Below, one piece after another: positions 1 through 7,481 of a DNA stretch of 56,038 nt. Position numbers and translations under genes: made by a program. This DNA comes from Clostridiales bacterium (lineage in GTDB: Bacteria > Bacillota > Clostridia > Oscillospirales > CAG-272), in the NCBI GenBank assembly GCA_003522145.1, contig DPGD01000037.1, positions 1 through 56,038 on the forward strand, written 5' to 3'. Position 1 is the stretch's first letter. The number at the start of each line of letters is the position of its first letter. A model generated the notes under the pieces. It had not been told where the DNA came from and did no database searches. It saw only the letters and a program-made list of their open reading frames with translations.

Positions 1-281
1 CGACCCCTTTTTCAAAAGGGGTCGCCGGGTGCAGGGCGGGAGCCCTGCAAAGATCGTCAGAAAAGGGGCAATGCCGGCACCCATAGACCGGCGCCCATAG
101 ACCGGCACCCAAAAATCAACGGCTTCGGCCTTCTGGGTCTTTTGACTTTCAGTAAAAAACATGTTGTTTGTCCGCAGAAAAAGTTTTCGGATCGCCCCCT
201 TTTTCAAAAGGGGGCGCCGGGTTGCAGGGCGGGGAGTCCTGCAAGGACGCTGGGATGTAGAGCGGGGAGCCCTGCGGGGAA
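1..281. repeat. Hairpin-rich intergenic repeat block
   Basis: No gene is visible in the first 324 bases. Two diverged copies of one element lie at 1-50 and 192-244: a C5/G5 palindrome around TTTTTCAAAA, then CGCCGGG and a second GC-rich hairpin (GCAGGGCGGG..CCTGC). A third fragment of the second hairpin is at about 262-278. Between the two copies, 74-110 holds about 2.6 tandem copies of a 14-bp unit (CCGGCACCCATAGA). The hairpins could act as terminators or transcript-end stabilisers for genes to the left of the window, but that is inference. Confidence 0.7.
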
Positions 282-324
282 ATAGGAGAGCGGAGTGAGG
301 AGTTAACGGGACGGAGGAAAGAGG

Positions 325-1032
325 TTAGTCATTTTTATAAGCATCCACGGCATAGAAGCGGCTTTCGCTCCGGAAGCCGACGGCTTTTGCAATTTTCAAA
401 GACGGCTGGTTGTGGCAGGAACAGCAATAGACCACACCCATGCGTTTCTCCAGGACAGAATGGCAGAGGAGGGCCACATTGGATTGGCCGAAGCCCTGTC
501 CGCGAGCGTCGGGCAGGGTATAGACCGAGGCTTCCAGAAGCCGCTGGTTTTTTCCGTGCTCATTAACCGAAGCAACCGAAAGGACATTTCCTTCCTTCAG
601 GGTCAGGGCGGTGGGCAGGCGCTTGAGAAGCAGTTCCTCCAGGTCAAAATCGGTACGGTTTTCAAGGACTTTTTCAAGGACAGTCCTGGACAACATTACC
701 GAATCGGGACGGATGAGGGAACGGTTCAGTTTGCGTTTATCCCAGAGCACAAAGGAACGGTAGTAACGCAATTCTCCCCCTTCCCGGTGATAGCCTTCCG
801 CTTCCAGATAGGGAAGCAGCCGTCGGTTCAGCTCGGAAAGAGCCTCTTTGGAAAAGGGATTTGCCCCATACTCCAGAAGGAAATCCCGGGCCTCTTTATA
901 CACGCTGAAATAGCACTCCAGTTCCAGCCTGGTTCTGCTTTGAGAAAAGACCAAGGGCACGATGGCATCCATCGGTTCCTCAAAATTTTCTTCATCCTCA
1001 ATGCGAATATACAGATTTTCCGGCCTTCTCAT
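325..1032 (-). CDS. GNAT-family N-acetyltransferase
   Basis: Predicted 235-residue protein. The C-terminal half carries the acetyl-CoA binding pattern of GNAT enzymes: a strand rich in hydrophobics, then LPDARGQGFGQSN (an R/Q-x-x-G-x-G/A-type loop), a helix, and a final 'N-Q-P-S-L-K-I-A-K-A-V-G-F' segment typical of GNAT motif B. The N-terminal half is a separate, unrecognised domain of about 120 residues, as in several clostridial fused GNAT proteins. The start is the internal ATG at 1032, because GGGAG lies about 8 bases upstream; an in-frame start 19 codons earlier would run into the neighbour's terminator. The substrate cannot be told. A terminator separates it from yitT upstream, so it probably has its own promoter. 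Confidence 0.8.
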   Translation of the reverse strand: MRRPENLYIRIEDEENFEEPMDAIVPLVFSQSRTRLELECYFSVYKEARDFLLEYGANPFSKEALSELNRRLLPYLEAEGYHREGGELRYYRSFVLWDKRKLNRSLIRPDSVMLSRTVLEKVLENRTDFDLEELLLKRLPTALTLKEGNVLSVASVNEHGKNQRLLEASVYTLPDARGQGFGQSNVALLCHSVLEKRMGVVYCCSCHNQPSLKIAKAVGFRSESRFYAVDAYKND

Positions 1033-1060
1033 TTCATACGCTCCCTTCACGAAAATACGG

Positions 1061-1100
1061 AAAAAAAGAACGGGCGCGCGCCGAAACACCCGAGCCCGTT
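1061..1100 (-). terminator. Intrinsic terminator after the YitT gene
   Basis: Read on the minus strand, AACGGGC at 1100-1094 pairs with GCCCGTT at 1075-1069, followed at once by C and seven T. It lies 22 bases past the YitT stop and should end transcripts entering from the M23/YitT pair. Confidence 0.75.
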
Positions 1101-1121
1101 GTCCTTCTGAATTCTAAACTT

Positions 1122-2066
1122 CTATAACTCCTCTTCGTCCAAAGACTTATATCCTTTACCCAACACCTGGCTGGCGCTGGTAACGATCATAAACGCAGCC
1201 GGATCTTCCTGCAAAACGATGGTTTTTGCCCCGGGAAGCTGCTGTTTGCGCATAGCGCACATGAGAATCTGCCGATCGTTTTCGGTGTAGGCACCCTTTC
1301 CCTGCAAATAGGTCACGCCCGAATGCAATTCTTTATTGATGCGCTCGGAAATTTCCGCCTCTTTGGTGGTAATGATGTAGATCATGCGGGCTTCATCCGA
1401 GCCGTAAAGCACCATATTGGCAAAATGGGATTGGACGAAGATGGCAATCACCGAATAGATGAGAATATCGGGGCTGAAATTTTCCAAGGAGATGCCTCCT
1501 TTTTGGAGCATGGCACAGACCGTGCCGAAAACCACGATGGCACCGTCCACAAAAATGTAGAAGGTACCGGTTTGCATATATCGGAATCTCAGCCTTAAAA
1601 CCTTCACAATGATGTCGGTTCCGCCGAAGGTGGCTCTCGCCCGGAGGACGCATCCCACGGAAATGCCGATGAGCACTCCGCCGCCCAACGCCGCCGGAAG
1701 AGGATCGATGCTGTAATTTTGCGGTACCGCAAAATTGTCCAAAAGTTCCATAAGTCCGGAAGAACCCAAAATGGCTGCAATGGTGGAGGCAAAGAACCTC
1801 CAACCGAACTTCCGGATTCCGAGAATAATGACCGGAACATTGAGGATCAAAACGATGATACCCTTTCCGAAAGGGAGAAAATCGAAACGCTCCAAAGTCA
1901 TGGCAATGCCCGAAAGTCCGCCGGGGGTCAGCCCGGAAGGCCCGAAGAAGAAGGAAGTGCCCACCGCATAAAAGACAATGGCTACGATCAGCAACCCAAA
2001 ATCCTTCATCCGGTGCTTGAAGGGAATCTTTTTCATCAATTCCTTCGGTTTGTCCAAGATATTCAT
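1122..2066 (-). CDS. YitT family membrane protein
   Basis: 314-residue protein with the family layout: a short basic N-terminus, about five membrane helices between residues 24 and 200, then a soluble C-terminal DUF2179 domain (ending around AFMIVTSASQVLGKGYK). The FFFGPSGLTPGGLSGIA segment after the first helix is characteristic of YitT/YvjA proteins. The family is common in Firmicutes, often in several copies; its transport role is unproven. AAGGAG sits 9 bases before the ATG. It follows the M23 peptidase gene by 46 bases on the same strand with no clear terminator between, so the two are probably cotranscribed. Confidence 0.88.
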   Translation of the reverse strand: MNILDKPKELMKKIPFKHRMKDFGLLIVAIVFYAVGTSFFFGPSGLTPGGLSGIAMTLERFDFLPFGKGIIVLILNVPVIILGIRKFGWRFFASTIAAILGSSGLMELLDNFAVPQNYSIDPLPAALGGGVLIGISVGCVLRARATFGGTDIIVKVLRLRFRYMQTGTFYIFVDGAIVVFGTVCAMLQKGGISLENFSPDILIYSVIAIFVQSHFANMVLYGSDEARMIYIITTKEAEISERINKELHSGVTYLQGKGAYTENDRQILMCAMRKQQLPGAKTIVLQEDPAAFMIVTSASQVLGKGYKSLDEEEL

Positions 2067-2112
2067 GTTGTATTACTCCTTCGACTGTTCTTGGGAGCAG
2101 CCCTCAAAACCA

Positions 2113-3450
2113 TCAACGCTCTTTCGGAAGATAATTGGCAGGATTCACCCTTGTGCCGTTGTACCGGAACTCGTAGTGAACATGAGGCCCGGTCACTCGG
2201 CCGGTTTCTCCGGACCAACCGATCAGATCCCCTTTATTCACCTTGTCTCCCTTTTTGACTGCCGTTTTGGACATGTGTCCGTAGTATGTAACAAATCCGT
2301 TTCCGTGGTCGATTGCAACATAGATGCCGTAACTGTTTCCCCGATCCCCGGAAATGATCACCGTTCCTCCGTCTCCCGCATACAGGGGCGTTCCCACCGG
2401 GACGGCAATGTCGATCCCGCTATGGAGCTGATATTCATCAAACAGGTATCGGTAACCAAAGGGAGAGGAAATATATCCTTCGCCGGTCGTCCAGGCAAAA
2501 ATACCGGTAGCGGCTCCGTCGGGCAAGGTGCCCCGTTGTTCCTTCCGGTTCACCGGATCGTAAAGGATGCTCTGCGACGAAAGCTCTCTGCGCACCTCGA
2601 CGCCGTTTTCATAGAAAACCTCGTAAACGCTCTCAAGGGCGCCCACGCTCCCTTCCGAAAGGACGAGAATTTCGTCGGCATACCGGGTAGGGTCGTAGGA
2701 AATTTCGGTCAGGAAGGGAAGCTCCTCCTGCACTGAAATTTTCACGGAGGTGTACTCCACAATTTCTCCCTTGGGCAGGATCATTTCGGAAACATAATCC
2801 TTGATTTTTTCGTAGTCCACACTGGTCACGGTCAGCTTTTCTTCGCAGCAAAGCGCCAGAATCGCCTCAAATTCGGCGGGTGCCAGCACGCTGTCCTTCA
2901 GCACGGGCAGAGTCTTATAGCATACATCCTGCAGCTTTACCGTGCTGTCTGCCGAATGCTGCTCCTGCACGGCTTTTTCAAAGTCGAGGACCGCCTTCCG
3001 GGCCTCTTCTTCATCGGAAAGGGCACCTGCAAACTGCCCGCTCACAAAAACTCCGCAGGCGTCGGTATAGTCGCTCTTAACCGCCTGCTCTAAAAATGAC
3101 AGCAACTCGTCCTGTTCTTTTGCCGGTTCCTCGGTTTCTTCCTCTTTCAATTCAAGCTCCCTGGCGAGCGGATAGGAGGCTCCCAGTTGCGCTTCTGCTG
3201 CGTCCTGCAATTCTTCCAGATTCTCCCCATCCTTCAGGGGACCCAGCCGCACGGTGCCGTAGTACAGTACCGACTGCACCGGACAAGAGCTTTCTCCGGT
3301 TTGCAACGCACTCTCTTTGTTTTCCGACGACGGATCGGGAGGATTGGTGTTCTTTGAACCGATCGGAGTCAGTGCCAGAACCGCCGCCACCGCTAAAATA
3401 CCCACGCAGGTCACGGCAAACCGGCAAATTGTTTTTTTCTCCTTGCGCAT
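2113..3450 (-). CDS. G5-domain M23 (LytM-type) peptidoglycan metallopeptidase
   Basis: 445 residues. An N-terminal membrane segment (about 10-26) and a disordered, acidic linker precede a helical region, a G5 domain (around residues 235-305) and a C-terminal LytM domain (about 325-440). Zinc-site motifs are present: HSGID (H-x3-D) and HVHYEF (H-x-H). The domain starts with the usual 'I-S-S-P-F-G-Y-R' and ends 'N-P-A-N-Y-L'. The protein should sit on the outer face of the membrane and cut peptide cross-links of peptidoglycan; the G5 domain is expected to bind cell-wall material. A perfect-spacing sigma-A promoter lies at 3496-3524, divergent from the rpsF promoter. Well placed as a vegetative or sporulation cell-wall remodelling enzyme; which of these is open. 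Confidence 0.88.
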   Translation of the reverse strand: MRKEKKTICRFAVTCVGILAVAAVLALTPIGSKNTNPPDPSSENKESALQTGESSCPVQSVLYYGTVRLGPLKDGENLEELQDAAEAQLGASYPLARELELKEEETEEPAKEQDELLSFLEQAVKSDYTDACGVFVSGQFAGALSDEEEARKAVLDFEKAVQEQHSADSTVKLQDVCYKTLPVLKDSVLAPAEFEAILALCCEEKLTVTSVDYEKIKDYVSEMILPKGEIVEYTSVKISVQEELPFLTEISYDPTRYADEILVLSEGSVGALESVYEVFYENGVEVRRELSSQSILYDPVNRKEQRGTLPDGAATGIFAWTTGEGYISSPFGYRYLFDEYQLHSGIDIAVPVGTPLYAGDGGTVIISGDRGNSYGIYVAIDHGNGFVTYYGHMSKTAVKKGDKVNKGDLIGWSGETGRVTGPHVHYEFRYNGTRVNPANYLPKER

Positions 3451-3495
3451 GCGTTTTTCCTCTCTCTTTTATCCGTTTCGGCAATAGTGTTCTTC

Positions 3496-3524
3496 ATTCT
3501 ACCATTTCTCTTTCTTTTTGTCAA
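3496..3524 (-). promoter_or_regulatory. Sigma-A promoter of the M23 peptidase gene
   Basis: Minus strand: TTGACA (3524-3519), 17-base spacer, TAGAAT (3501-3496), 45 bases before the start codon. Confidence 0.82.
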
Positions 3525-3587
3525 GTTTTTCGTTTGAAAAGCTTTTTTCTTTTTTTGAAACCGTCTTCTCTTTTTTTGAAAAAACCA

Positions 3588-3616
3588 TTGACAAATGCCT
3601 TTTTATCGTGTAAAAT
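3588..3616 (+). promoter_or_regulatory. Sigma-A promoter of rpsF-ssb-rpsR
   Basis: TTGACA (3588-3593), 17-base spacer, TAAAAT (3611-3616). The -35 box lies about 64 bases from the divergent M23 promoter; the stretch between is made of T-rich tracts with repeated TTTTTTGAAA. The transcript has a leader of about 100 nt. Confidence 0.85.
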
Positions 3617-3667
3617 AGAGTGTCAGAAGAGCGCCGCTTTGTAATGGGCGGTGATTTTCTCCTTGCT

Positions 3668-3690
3668 GCAGAAAAATTTTTCAATTCTGC
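3668..3690 (+). promoter_or_regulatory. Leader hairpin before rpsF, possible S6:S18 regulatory site
   Basis: GCAGAA at 3668-3673 pairs with TTCTGC at 3685-3690 over an AT-rich loop, followed by GGCC. S6:S18 is known to bind leaders of rpsF operons in many bacteria. I see a hairpin in the right place but cannot confirm the conserved CCG-containing motif, so the assignment is tentative. Confidence 0.35.
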
Positions 3691-3720
3691 GGCCATAAGT
3701 CCATAGGGAGGTGTAAAAAC

Positions 3721-4017
3721 ATGGCAAAGGCAAATGCGTCTTATGAAACGATCTTCGTTGTCGATTTAAGACTGGGTGAGGATGCCGTAAAGAGCGTGGT
3801 CGAGAAGTTCACTTCGATGATCGGCGCAAACGGCGAAATCGCAGAAGTCAACGAATGGGGCAAACGCAGATTCGCTTATCCGATCGACGATGCCAATGAA
3901 GGCTACTATGTGCTGGTGACCTTCTCTGCTCCTGCAAATTTCATTGCAGAGCTTGAGAGAGTTTATCACATCACAGAAGGCATCATGCGTGCGATCGTCG
4001 TGAAAAAGGAAGCATAA
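3721..4017 (+). CDS. rpsF: 30S ribosomal protein bS6
   Basis: 98 residues, normal length for bS6. It opens with Y-E-T-I-F-V-V-D and contains NEWGKRRFAYPIDD and the strand Y-Y-V-L-V-T-F, all typical of the family. bS6 binds the central domain of 16S rRNA as a heterodimer with bS18. AGGGAGGTG precedes the ATG by 8 bases. First gene of the conserved rpsF-ssb-rpsR operon, 18 bases before ssb. Confidence 0.97.
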   Translation: MAKANASYETIFVVDLRLGEDAVKSVVEKFTSMIGANGEIAEVNEWGKRRFAYPIDDANEGYYVLVTFSAPANFIAELERVYHITEGIMRAIVVKKEA

Positions 4018-4035
4018 GGGAGGAGCGACGGCAGA

Positions 4036-4497
4036 ATGGCTAATTTCAATTTCAACAAGGTGATTTTAGGCGGCAGATTGACCGTTGAACCGGAATTGAA
4101 GCAGACCACGAGCGGCATTCCTGTCATCTCTTTCTCCGTGGCGGTCAACAGAAGGGTCGCCAAAAACACAGAGCAGAAAGCGGATTTCATCAACTGTCGT
4201 GCCTGGAGAGAGCGGGCGGAGTTTATTTCCCGCTACTTCCACAAGGGCAGTTCGATTTCGATCGTGGGTACGCTCCAGCAGAACAACTGGACCGACCAGC
4301 AGGGAGGAAAGCACAGCACCTACGAGGTGGTTGTGGATGAAGTCGGCTTTGTGGACAGTGCTTCCGAGAGCCGCAGTCAAGGCGGCAGCAATTTCAATCC
4401 CTACGCTGCTTCTGAGCAGTCGTCCGGATTGACCAGCCCTGCGGAGGACGCTTCACAGTTCGAACAAGTCGAAAATGAAGACGATCTTCCGTTCTGA
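4036..4497 (+). CDS. ssb: Single-stranded DNA-binding protein
   Basis: 153 residues. The N-terminal OB fold (about 1-105) begins 'N-K-V-I-L-G-G-R-L-T-V-E-P-E-L' and has the F-I-N-C-R-A-W and V-G-T-L-Q-Q-N-N-W signatures of bacterial SSB. A low-complexity linker rich in S/N/E leads to the acidic tail EDDLPF, the conserved docking peptide for replication and repair partners. It binds single-stranded DNA as a tetramer. It sits between rpsF and rpsR as in most Firmicutes, with GGGAGGAG upstream of its ATG. Confidence 0.97.
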   Translation: MANFNFNKVILGGRLTVEPELKQTTSGIPVISFSVAVNRRVAKNTEQKADFINCRAWRERAEFISRYFHKGSSISIVGTLQQNNWTDQQGGKHSTYEVVVDEVGFVDSASESRSQGGSNFNPYAASEQSSGLTSPAEDASQFEQVENEDDLPF

Positions 4498-4523
4498 AAA
4501 TTAAAACAGGAGGATTTCGTAAG

Positions 4524-4871
4524 ATGGATACCGAAAAGACCGTTGAAACCGTTGAAGCAGTTGCTCCGGCGGCGGAAACTGCCGCAACTGCTCCTGTAGC
4601 AGCGCCTGCGGCTACCGAAGAAAGACCTGCAAGGGTTCCTTCCCGTCAGAACAATGCCAACCGGAAGAGAAAGAAGGTTTGCGTTTTCTGCGCTGAAAAG
4701 GTTTCTTATATTGATTACAAGGATGCCGGCAAACTGAAGAAGCTCACCTCTGAGCGGGGAAAGATCCTGCCCAGAAGAGTGACCGGCACCTGTGCGATGC
4801 ATCAGCGTCAGCTGACCACCGCCATCAAGAGAGCAAGAGTTCTGGCTCTGCTTCCTTATACCACCGACTGA
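4524..4871 (+). CDS. rpsR: 30S ribosomal protein bS18, with Ala-rich N-terminal extension
   Basis: 115 residues. Residues about 50-115 are a standard bS18 (VCVFC, YIDYKDAGKLKKL, ILPRRVTGTCAMHQRQL). The first 45 or so are an extension rich in A, E, T and P, so the protein is well over the usual 75-80 residues. The extension is probably disordered. The CxxC plus later cysteine suggests a zinc-binding (C+) form of S18. AGGAGG lies 9 bases before the ATG; a later start would have no comparable ribosome site, which supports the long form. Confidence 0.95.
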   Translation: MDTEKTVETVEAVAPAAETAATAPVAAPAATEERPARVPSRQNNANRKRKKVCVFCAEKVSYIDYKDAGKLKKLTSERGKILPRRVTGTCAMHQRQLTTAIKRARVLALLPYTTD

Positions 4872-4898
4872 TTTTCGCAAAAAGGTCAAAAAACCGGT

Positions 4899-4935
4899 CT
4901 GCCGGGGAGCGTGGTTCTCCGGCAGGCTGTTTTTT
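4899..4935 (+). terminator. Intrinsic terminator of rpsF-ssb-rpsR
   Basis: CTGCCGG (4899-4905) pairs with CCGGCAG (4919-4925), extended by weaker pairs, followed by a T-rich run at 4928-4935. Confidence 0.85.
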
Positions 4936-4971
4936 GTGGTTTTTCAGAATGGCCTGTGGACAATAAAGTCA

Positions 4972-5010
4972 AAAAAGAGCTGTCGCCGGTGTGGTGCGAC
5001 GGCTCTTTTT
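4972..5010. terminator. Second, bidirectional terminator hairpin
   Basis: A-tract, GAGC..TCGC / GCGA..GCTC stem and T-tract (AAAAAGAGC to GGCTCTTTTT). It can work on both strands: as a backup after rpsR and as an end for the minus-strand S1-domain gene whose stop is 228 bases to the right. Confidence 0.75.
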
Positions 5011-5017
5011 GAAGGGT

Positions 5018-5175
5018 AGCTTTAAAAATTCCCTGCACAGCCGGAAACGCAGTATTGCCGCAGAGCTTTGTGCCGAAAGCCGGACATACGCAGGGAGTTT
5101 TGGTTTTCACACCTCATTTTTCGGCAAAACTGCTTGCCGGGTATCCTTTGAATCGTCCGAGGGACTCGGAAAAAG
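5018..5175 (+). repeat. Dispersed intergenic element, family A, copy 1
   Basis: One of six copies of a roughly 110-170 bp element (others near 7303, 14768, 20690, 39763 and 53620). Shared landmarks in order are AATTCCC(T/C)GCA, a GCCG/ATTGCCGCAGAGC hairpin, an ATACAC-like block, a TTTTCGGCAAAAC block, and a closing GCTTTGAAT. No open reading frame is shared between copies. Confidence 0.6.
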
Positions 5176-5237
5176 CCCAAGGCCTTTGTTTTGGGAATGT
5201 TGAAAAGAATCCGGAAAGAGAAAAAGGGAAAGAGCTT

Positions 5238-6173
5238 TCAGAAAACGGTTCCCACACTTTTGGGACAGCAGTCCGGGGAATAGCGCCAGGAGGACAGGTG
5301 GTTGCAGTCTTCGGGCAGAAAATAGCGCAGGGGAGCAGGGGCGGAGAAGTCCTTATAGCTGTCAATAAGTACCAATTTGATCTTCATGCGTTCGGGATTG
5401 ATGCTTTTGATGAACACGGTGGCACGGTCGCCTACGCTTACGCCCTCCTTGTATTCGGCCAGTCCGGCAAGATTGGGGGTCAGCTCCACGAAGATTCCAT
5501 AGTCCTCAATGCTGCGCACCAATCCGGTCACCGTTTGTCCCGGCTCAAAAAGAGCCGCGTTTTCTTCCCAACTGCCCAAGAGCTCCTTTTCGGTCATATA
5601 AATGCGTCCGGTCTGCCGATCAATGCATTTCACGGCCGCCCGGAGGAAATCCCCGCAGGCAAACCGATCTCTCGGATGGCTGATGCGGGAGACCGAGATA
5701 CAATCGATGCTTAAAAGCGATACGATGCCGCAACCAATATCCACAAAGGCGCCGAAGGGCTCCTCGTGCGTCACTCTGACCGAGAGAATTTGTCCCGGAA
5801 GCAGGTGCCGGAGATGGTTCTCAAGACAGTCCTCCTGGGCCGCCCGGCGGGAGAGAAAGACGCAGGGGCGGTTGTCTTTTTTGCCGAAGCCCAGCACCTT
5901 GAAGCAGACTGCCTTGCCGACCCTTGAAATTACGGCAATATCCTTTTCTTTCCGGTCAGGCAAAGGCAAGGTGGCTTCCCTGCGAGGGATCACGCCCACA
6001 AGCCCCTCGCCCAGACGAACCGTCAGGTTCAGATCATTGTCGCAGGACAGAGCCACTGCCTCCAAAATTTCGCCCAGTTTCTGGGCGCTTTCCAGTCCTT
6101 TCCGACTGCCGATGAAGGCTTTGTTCCGGGGAAGATTCAACAGGGCCCCTTCGGGCAGATACTTTAAGGTCAT
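5238..6173 (-). CDS. S1 RNA-binding domain protein
   Basis: 311 residues. Two S1 domains are clear: about 125-197 (PGQILSVRVTHEEPFGAFVD, then CGDFLRAAVKCID) and 210-270 (PGQTVTGLVRSIEDYGIFVE, then VGDRATVFIKSI). The region at 40-115 looks like a third, more diverged OB fold. The protein is therefore a short S1-like RNA-binding protein of the kind found beside, not instead of, ribosomal protein S1 in Clostridia. It has no enzyme domain. GGAGGT lies 8 bases before the ATG. It is divergent from the MBL gene. Confidence 0.85.
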   Translation of the reverse strand: MTLKYLPEGALLNLPRNKAFIGSRKGLESAQKLGEILEAVALSCDNDLNLTVRLGEGLVGVIPRREATLPLPDRKEKDIAVISRVGKAVCFKVLGFGKKDNRPCVFLSRRAAQEDCLENHLRHLLPGQILSVRVTHEEPFGAFVDIGCGIVSLLSIDCISVSRISHPRDRFACGDFLRAAVKCIDRQTGRIYMTEKELLGSWEENAALFEPGQTVTGLVRSIEDYGIFVELTPNLAGLAEYKEGVSVGDRATVFIKSINPERMKIKLVLIDSYKDFSAPAPLRYFLPEDCNHLSSWRYSPDCCPKSVGTVF

Positions 6174-6234
6174 GCGCTTATACCTCCGTTATTTTATTGG
6201 TACATTCTTATGTGATCAGGTAGGAAAAAAGACC

Positions 6235-6263
6235 TTGAAAAAACGGAAGGATTGCGGTATACT
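6235..6263 (+). promoter_or_regulatory. Sigma-A promoter of the MBL hydrolase gene
   Basis: TTGAAA (6235-6240), 17-base spacer, TATACT (6258-6263), about 60 bases before the ATG. Confidence 0.8.
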
Positions 6264-6323
6264 GAAAAAAACAGGAACGTGTATTTTGGATATTTGGGGA
6301 TATTTTAGGAAAAGGGAGCAAAA

Positions 6324-7292
6324 ATGGAGAAAGCGAAGAGGGTTCCGAAAAACGCACGGTGGACAAAGAAGAAAACGGCCGCATTGTTGCTGCTGATCGT
6401 CGTGGTCATTGCAAGCGTTGTTTTCGCCTGGCTTTACGGGCTGTTTGGGGTACAGGTGGTTTCGGATTATGATGAGAGCCGATTGGGCGTTTTCTTTCTG
6501 GATGTGGGCCAGGGGGACAGCATTCTCATCAAAAGCCCCGAAGGCCGGTTCATGCTGATCGATGCCGGCACCAATGAGGGCGGAGAGGAGCTGGTGAACA
6601 TGCTCCGGAGCTACAATGTGGAAACGCTGGATTATTTCGTGCTGACTCATGCCGATGCGGATCATGTAGGCGGAGCGGACGATGTGCTTGAGAATTTTGA
6701 GGTGAAAACCGTACTGTCCTCCGATGTGGGCGCCGACACCAAAACCTGGCGGGATGTGCTGGACGCCATTGAACGGGAGGGCTGTGCCGATGTGACCGTT
6801 TCTGTGGGCAACCGGTACACATTTTCCGAGGACTGTACTTTTACGGTTCTGGGGCCGGTGGACACCGAGACCGATCGGAACAATTGCAGTGTGGTGCTCC
6901 GTATGGACTATGGAGAGACCTCCTTCCTGTTCACGGGAGATGCGGAGAAGGAGGCGGAAGAGCGGATGCTCCAACGCAACGGCAGGGAGGCTTTGCAGGC
7001 GGATGTGCTGAAGGTGGGGCACCATGGCTCCTCCACCTCCACGAGTGCGGAATTTCTGGAAGCCGTTTCCCCTTCCTATGGGGTAATTTCCTGCGGAAAA
7101 GACAATAAATACGGCCATCCGCACCAGTCTGCCCTGGATCGGCTTTCCGCTGCCGGGGTGCAGGTGCTTCGCACCGACGAAATGGGCACGGTGATCCTGC
7201 AAAGCGACAAAGAGCAAATTTATGCAGTGGGCAGGACCGTCGAAACGCCCTTGGAACGGTATATAGCCAAGCTCAAAAACTGGGTCGCGTAA
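6324..7292 (+). CDS. Membrane-anchored ComEC-like metallo-beta-lactamase-fold hydrolase
   Basis: 322 residues. A basic N-terminus and one membrane helix (about 16-40) precede an extracellular MBL domain. The metal site reads THADADHVGG, the H-x-D-x-D-H form seen in ComEC/Rec2 C-terminal domains, and the domain start FFLDVGQGDSILI, the FTGDAE motif and VGHHGSS (late zinc ligands) follow the same subfamily. ComEC's channel domain is absent, so this is the free-standing secreted version common in Clostridia. By analogy it may be a surface nuclease or phosphodiesterase. AAAGGGAGC lies 7 bases before the ATG. Convergent with the PTS gene, with a shared terminator. Confidence 0.88.
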   Translation: MEKAKRVPKNARWTKKKTAALLLLIVVVIASVVFAWLYGLFGVQVVSDYDESRLGVFFLDVGQGDSILIKSPEGRFMLIDAGTNEGGEELVNMLRSYNVETLDYFVLTHADADHVGGADDVLENFEVKTVLSSDVGADTKTWRDVLDAIEREGCADVTVSVGNRYTFSEDCTFTVLGPVDTETDRNNCSVVLRMDYGETSFLFTGDAEKEAEERMLQRNGREALQADVLKVGHHGSSTSTSAEFLEAVSPSYGVISCGKDNKYGHPHQSALDRLSAAGVQVLRTDEMGTVILQSDKEQIYAVGRTVETPLERYIAKLKNWVA

Positions 7293-7302
7293 AAGCACCC
7301 CG

Positions 7303-7410
7303 GAAATTTCCCGCATATCCGGCAACGGCGGTATTGCCGCAGCATCTTGCGGAGAAAACCTGAAATACACAAAGGAGTCCTCCGTTTTTGCTCCGGATTT
7401 TTCATCTGTT
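7303..7410 (+). repeat. Dispersed intergenic element, family A, copy 2
   Basis: Begins GGAAATTTCCCGCATATCCGGCAACGG-like, holds GTATTGCCGCAGCATCTTGC and CCTGAAATACACAAAG, and ends CTCCGGATTTTTC. Shorter than the other copies; it lies between the MBL gene and the bidirectional terminator. Confidence 0.6.
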
Positions 7411-7435
7411 TGATTCCAAAGAAGCGTATTTCAAC

Positions 7436-7481
7436 AAAAAACAAGTCCGAAACGCCTTTTGGCGCTTCGGACTTGTTTTTT
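7436..7481. terminator. Bidirectional terminator between convergent genes
   Basis: ACAAGTCCGAA (7441-7451) pairs exactly with TTCGGACTTGT (7466-7476), extended by CGCC/GGCG, with an A-tract on the left and T-tract on the right. It ends both the MBL gene and the minus-strand PTS gene, whose stop codon lies inside the T-tract. Confidence 0.9.

Noticed and set aside
74..110. 14-bp tandem units as a CRISPR array
   Set aside because: The units are contiguous, without spacers, and there are fewer than three full copies.
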